A DNA stretch of 18,810 nucleotides, from assembly GCA_001771235.1 (NCBI GenBank), contig METF01000024.1, positions 1 through 18,810 of the forward strand, read 5' to 3'. The notes under the pieces are model-generated. The model was not told the origin of the DNA. It saw nothing but the letters and a program-made list of their open reading frames with translations, and made no database searches. Below are positions 15,811-18,810 of the stretch, in pieces. A program made the translations under genes and the position numbers. This DNA comes from Candidatus Zhuqueibacterota bacterium RBG_16_48_16. Its GTDB lineage: Bacteria; Zhuqueibacterota; Zhuqueibacteria; Residuimicrobiales; Sediminimicrobiaceae. How positions within the stretch are numbered: position 1 is the first letter of the stretch; every line of letters begins with the position of its first letter.

Positions 15811-16695
15811 TTAGAGACCGTCGAACGCCAAAATATACTCTTTGGGATCCAACGGCTGGCCGTTTTTCCAAATTTCAAAGTGCAGATGCGGTGCCGAGCT
15901 GTGACCGGTGTTCCCTAACAGCGCAATATTATCGCCTTTTCTCACTATGTCATTTCGCCTGGCGATATTCCTTTCGTTATGGCCGTAGTAGGTCACAAAT
16001 CCATAGCCGTGATTGATAATGATAAGGTTGCCCAGGTCGGGTGTCCAACCGGAAAAAATGACCGTACCGTCGGCAGCCGCTTTGATATACGTTCCTCTTT
16101 GGGCCGCAATGTCAATTCCACGGTGCTCCGTTCTGCCATCAAGTCTTGAGATTTGGTAATCCGTGGTCAAAATTCCCTCAACCGGAAGCAGTGTCGGAAT
16201 GCTTCTCTCAAAATCATGTATGCCGCTTTTTGCGCGTTGCAGGAATCCAAGCTTTTCCTTAACATCCGTTTCGACCAACTGATAATTCGTCCTTGCCGCT
16301 TCCAGCGCCGGCAAAATTTCCGGCACAATATTCGGCGTTGAAAGGCTTTGTTCGACAGTAGTCCCCTCGACGGTCAATTGGCCTAATCCCAAAGCCGTCC
16401 GGACTTTGGCCTGCGACTCCACCAACTGCTGAAACATGCTGGCCAGATCATAGATGCGTTTATTATTCGTTTCGAGCTGCTTATTGATGTCAATAAGAGC
16501 GCGATTTTTCTTGTACACACGGATGAATTGCGAATAGCCGACAAAACCCAGTAAAATATGAACGGCCAGGAAAACAGCTAAAATTTTGAAAAACCTGACA
16601 CGGGTCGCCGGAATCGATAATGCCTTTGGTTCATCGTTATCGTCAGGAACGATGAGAACCTGAATGAACTTTCGATATTTTCGCTTATGTGTCAT
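15811..16695 (-). CDS. Membrane-anchored M23 (LytM-type) peptidoglycan endopeptidase
   Basis: 294 residues. One membrane helix at about 36-55 follows a basic cytoplasmic tail. A short coiled coil (about 60-100) leads to a C-terminal M23 domain (about 175-285). All zinc and catalytic residues are visible: H191 and D195 in HRGID, H239 in TYYGHN, and H270 and H272 in HLHFEIW. An active enzyme that cuts peptide cross-links in the periplasm is expected. It directly precedes the bactofilin gene, which suggests the pair shapes the cell by localised wall cutting. The start at 16695 has AAAGG 11 bases upstream. It resembles the MepM/Csd1-type topology. Confidence 0.95.
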   Translation of the reverse strand: MTHKRKYRKFIQVLIVPDDNDEPKALSIPATRVRFFKILAVFLAVHILLGFVGYSQFIRVYKKNRALIDINKQLETNNKRIYDLASMFQQLVESQAKVRTALGLGQLTVEGTTVEQSLSTPNIVPEILPALEAARTNYQLVETDVKEKLGFLQRAKSGIHDFERSIPTLLPVEGILTTDYQISRLDGRTEHRGIDIAAQRGTYIKAAADGTVIFSGWTPDLGNLIIINHGYGFVTYYGHNERNIARRNDIVRKGDNIALLGNTGHSSAPHLHFEIWKNGQPLDPKEYILAFDGL

Positions 16696-16719
16696 GGTGA
16701 TGATAGCCTTTGAATAAAT

Positions 16720-16853
16720 ACAAAATTTTGGTATCTATTCAGCCACCAAGTCACAAAACCACTAAGGAACACAAAAAATCTTTGTGAACCTTTGTGTCTT
16801 TGAGTTTTCGTGGCAAAAAAATTATGATACCTGAATAGGCACAAATTTTTTCG
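16720..16853. repeat. Large imperfect inverted repeat of the CACAAAG/CTTTGTG family
   Basis: Core arms 16742-16775 and 16781-16814 pair at 25 of 34 positions around a 5-base loop and contain repeated CACnAAG-like units. Outside the core, CTATTCAG (16735-16742) and CTGAATAG (16831-16838) form a perfect 8-bp pair. The flanks 16720-16734 and 16839-16853 are also related. It fills most of the 200-base gap between parB and the M23 gene. It has the look of a palindromic intergenic element, possibly MITE-like. I found no good promoter or parS in it. Confidence 0.8.
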
Positions 16854-16895
16854 GAAATAGCGATCAAAAAAACCGGCTACATTCCTTCACAAAAA

Positions 16896-17756
16896 TCAGT
16901 CGTCGCATATAAGAGCTATTAATCGATCCAGCTCATCGTCCGAGTAATAATCCACTTCTATGGAGCCGCCCTTCTGTTTCGGCTTGATCTTAACCTGGGT
17001 GGCCAACCTGGATCGAAGCCTGTCTTCCAGCTCGGTAAAATAATAGGATGTGACGATATCACGTTCCTGTGGTTTCGTGTTTTCGTTCTTGCCAAAAGTT
17101 CTGACAAGCTCCTCGACTCTTCGAACAGAGAGATTGTTTTTTAGCACTCTTTTCCAAATATCCATCTGATCTTCTTTGTCCGACAATGAAAGCAGCGGCC
17201 TCGCATGTCCCATCGACAAGCCGCCTTCCTGCAGGCTTTTCTGGATTGGCCCGGGCAGTCTTAACAGCCGTAAAAAGTTCGTCACTGTGGATCGGTCTTT
17301 GCCGACTTTTTGTGCTACTTCCTCCTGGGTCAGATGGCATTCTTCAATGAGTCGCTTGTAACCATTGGCGATATCGATAGGATTCAGATCTTCGCGGTGA
17401 ATATTCTCGATAATCGCCAGCTCCAACATTTCTTCATCGGACTGGACATCGAGAATATAAGCCGGTATGGTTTCCATCTCCAAATCGCGCACGGCCCTTA
17501 ATCGACGTTCACCGGCGATTAATTGATAGCCATTGTCATGCCGTCGCACGGTGATGGGTTGAATGACGCCTTTTTCGTTGATCGAGCTTCTTAGCTCTTG
17601 CTGCCCGGCTTCGTCAAAATGTCCGCGTGGCTGGAACGGGTTTGGCTCTACTTTGGCAACCTCAATGAACTTAATTGCGTCTCCGTCCGGCATATCGGGA
17701 GCAATGTCCGGAATAAGCGCTCTAAGCCCTTTGCCCAACGCTTTTTTGCTCGCCAT
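16896..17756 (-). CDS. parB: Chromosome-partitioning protein ParB (Spo0J/Noc family CTPase)
   Basis: 286 residues. The N-terminal LGKGLRALIP (7-16) is the ParA-contacting segment. NPFQPR (39-44), GERRLRA (82-88) and ENIHREDLNP (117-126) are the CTP-binding boxes of the sliding-clamp domain. A helix-turn-helix at about 142-168 (LTQEEVAQKVGKDRSTVTNF) should bind parS. The C-terminal ~45 residues are the dimerisation domain. ParB loads at parS and recruits ParA and SMC for origin segregation. It overlaps parA by 35 bases, the usual chromosomal arrangement. The start at 17756 places the family's first motif at the expected position. Confidence 0.97.
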   Translation of the reverse strand: MASKKALGKGLRALIPDIAPDMPDGDAIKFIEVAKVEPNPFQPRGHFDEAGQQELRSSINEKGVIQPITVRRHDNGYQLIAGERRLRAVRDLEMETIPAYILDVQSDEEMLELAIIENIHREDLNPIDIANGYKRLIEECHLTQEEVAQKVGKDRSTVTNFLRLLRLPGPIQKSLQEGGLSMGHARPLLSLSDKEDQMDIWKRVLKNNLSVRRVEELVRTFGKNENTKPQERDIVTSYYFTELEDRLRSRLATQVKIKPKQKGGSIEVDYYSDDELDRLIALICDD

Positions 17757-18513
17757 TTTGTATGATTTCCTCAGCCAAACTCATATAATTTTCGGAACCC
17801 GCGGAAACGGCATCATAGAGGATAATGGGTTTGCCAAAGCTCGGCGCCTCGGATAACCTGACGTTCCGGTTTATCACCGTCTTAAAAACGCGGCCCTCAA
17901 AATAACGCCGGACGTCTTCGGCAACCTGGCGGGACAGGTTGAGACGTGCATCGTACATTGTCAACAACACACCTTCAATCGCCAGGTGCTCGTTGAGATG
18001 TTTTTGAACCAGCCGGATGGTGTTCAGCAATTGACCCAGGCCCTCCAGCGCATAATACTCGCACTGAATCGGGATGAGCACCGAATCCGAAGCCGTGAGT
18101 GCGTTAATTGTAAGCAATCCCAGAGAGGGCGGACAATCTACGAGGATATATTCGTAATCGGCGCGCACCTGCTCGAGCGCACGAAGCAGCCGTTGTTCAC
18201 GGGATATTGCAGAAACCAGCTCAACTTCAGCACCGACAAGATTGATGGAGGATGGCAACAATTTCAAATAGCTAAGATCCGTAGACAGAAGAAAATCGGC
18301 TATCTTTTCCTCGTTAATGATAACTTCGTAAATCGTTTTATTTTTCAGCTCCCCCGAATTAAAACCCAGTCCGCTGGTGCTGTTTGCCTGCGGATCGATA
18401 TCTATGAGTAACGTCGGATACTCTGCTACTGCTAAGCATGCAGCCAAATTAACAGACGTTGTTGTTTTCCCAACACCGCCCTTTTGATTTGCTATCGCAA
18501 TCACTTTGCCCAT
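17722..18513 (-). CDS. parA: Chromosome-partitioning ATPase ParA (Soj type)
   Basis: 263 residues. The deviant Walker A motif KGGVGKTTT (11-19) has the signature lysine K11. LLIDIDPQAN (35-44) and YILVDCPPSLG follow as the A' and B motifs. No N-terminal DNA-binding domain is present, which indicates the chromosomal Soj type over a plasmid P1-type ParA. ParA-ATP dimers coat the nucleoid and pull ParB-bound origins apart. The start at 18513 has AAAGGAGG 10 bases upstream. A short out-of-frame ATG-CCC-TAG lies between them. A promoter is visible at 18545-18573. Confidence 0.97.
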   Translation of the reverse strand: MGKVIAIANQKGGVGKTTTSVNLAACLAVAEYPTLLIDIDPQANSTSGLGFNSGELKNKTIYEVIINEEKIADFLLSTDLSYLKLLPSSINLVGAEVELVSAISREQRLLRALEQVRADYEYILVDCPPSLGLLTINALTASDSVLIPIQCEYYALEGLGQLLNTIRLVQKHLNEHLAIEGVLLTMYDARLNLSRQVAEDVRRYFEGRVFKTVINRNVRLSEAPSFGKPIILYDAVSAGSENYMSLAEEIIQNGEQKSVGQRA

Positions 18514-18544
18514 CTAGGGGCATCCTCCTTTTTTGCAAGAGGCA

Positions 18545-18573
18545 AATATAGTTTTTCTAAACATTAAAATCAA
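18545..18573 (-). promoter_or_regulatory. Promoter for parA-parB
   Basis: On the minus strand TTGATT (18573-18568), a 17-base spacer and TATATT (18550-18545). The -10 continues as TATATTTG, which also fits the TAnnTTTG element of Bacteroidota promoters, with TTG 20 bases upstream. The start would be near 18538, leaving a short leader with the parA ribosome site. Confidence 0.6.
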
Positions 18574-18810
18574 TGAAAAAGTTTTCGCAGCCATACTGCT
18601 TGCTCTTAAAAAACAAAGAGTAAGACAACCCTTCTGACCGGGAAGATAACCGAGTTTTTAAACGAATCTAAATCAAAAGAGTTCTCTCCCGCGAATGATT
18701 TCCCTGCTTTTTATCGGACAACCATACGAGAAGGCTGCTGATGCGAATCTTCTTGACTATCTTTTGAAAATTATGTTACTTTGTGGCGCTTAAAAAACGG
18801 ATGAGGAGTC
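18574..18810. other. Gene-free right end
   Basis: All six frames are broken by stops, and no protein family is recognisable. A weak AU-rich stem-loop lies at 18599-18624. The last ten bases include an ATG on the plus strand (18801) that could begin a divergent gene beyond the window, but nothing supports it here. TACTTTGTGG at about 18777 recalls the CTTTGTG repeat family. No parS site is seen. Confidence 0.5.

Noticed and set aside
18574..18810. Possible 3' end of an upstream gene or start of a plus-strand gene
   Set aside because: Only very short open stretches, with no recognisable protein ends. Not enough sequence to support a call.

Overview
The window reads almost entirely on the minus strand and looks like a chromosomal housekeeping block from a Gram-negative bacterium, most likely in or near the FCB superphylum (Calditrichota/KSB1-like). 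That placement rests on three things: very large secreted TPR proteins, a bactofilin directly upstream of an atpZ-led ATP synthase operon, and a parA promoter that also fits the Bacteroidota-type TAnnTTTG element. It is an inference. No 16S gene or other decisive marker is present.

In the direction of transcription (right to left): a gene-free right end with a parA promoter; parA and parB, overlapping (chromosome segregation); a membrane-anchored M23/LytM peptidase; a bactofilin; then a complete F1Fo-ATP synthase operon in classical order (atpZ, an AtpI-like gene, atpB, atpE, atpF, atpH, atpA, atpG, atpD, atpC). A 356-base gap (7588-7943) follows. It holds a repeat cluster, a stem-loop, a perfect consensus sigma-70 promoter and a terminator-like leader hairpin. 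Last come two large exported TPR proteins. The second is an open frame of at least 1534 codons that runs off the left edge and carries a jelly-roll-like module near the visible end.

The right half joins genome segregation (ParAB), wall remodelling and shape (M23 peptidase plus bactofilin) and energy conversion (H+-type ATP synthase). The ATP synthase genes are mostly a few bases apart or overlapping, consistent with one operon. The exception is a 227-base gap between atpB and atpE filled by a palindromic repeat. The left half is a separate transcription unit for what looks like a periplasmic or envelope scaffold of unknown function.

Four different families of short palindromic or tandem repeats sit in four gaps between genes (7785-7933, 13590-13674, 15705-15786, 16720-16853). 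The least explained material is the TPR gene pair with its promoter and hairpin leader. No RNA genes, CRISPR arrays, insertion sequences or phage genes were seen. The plus strand has only shadow frames.
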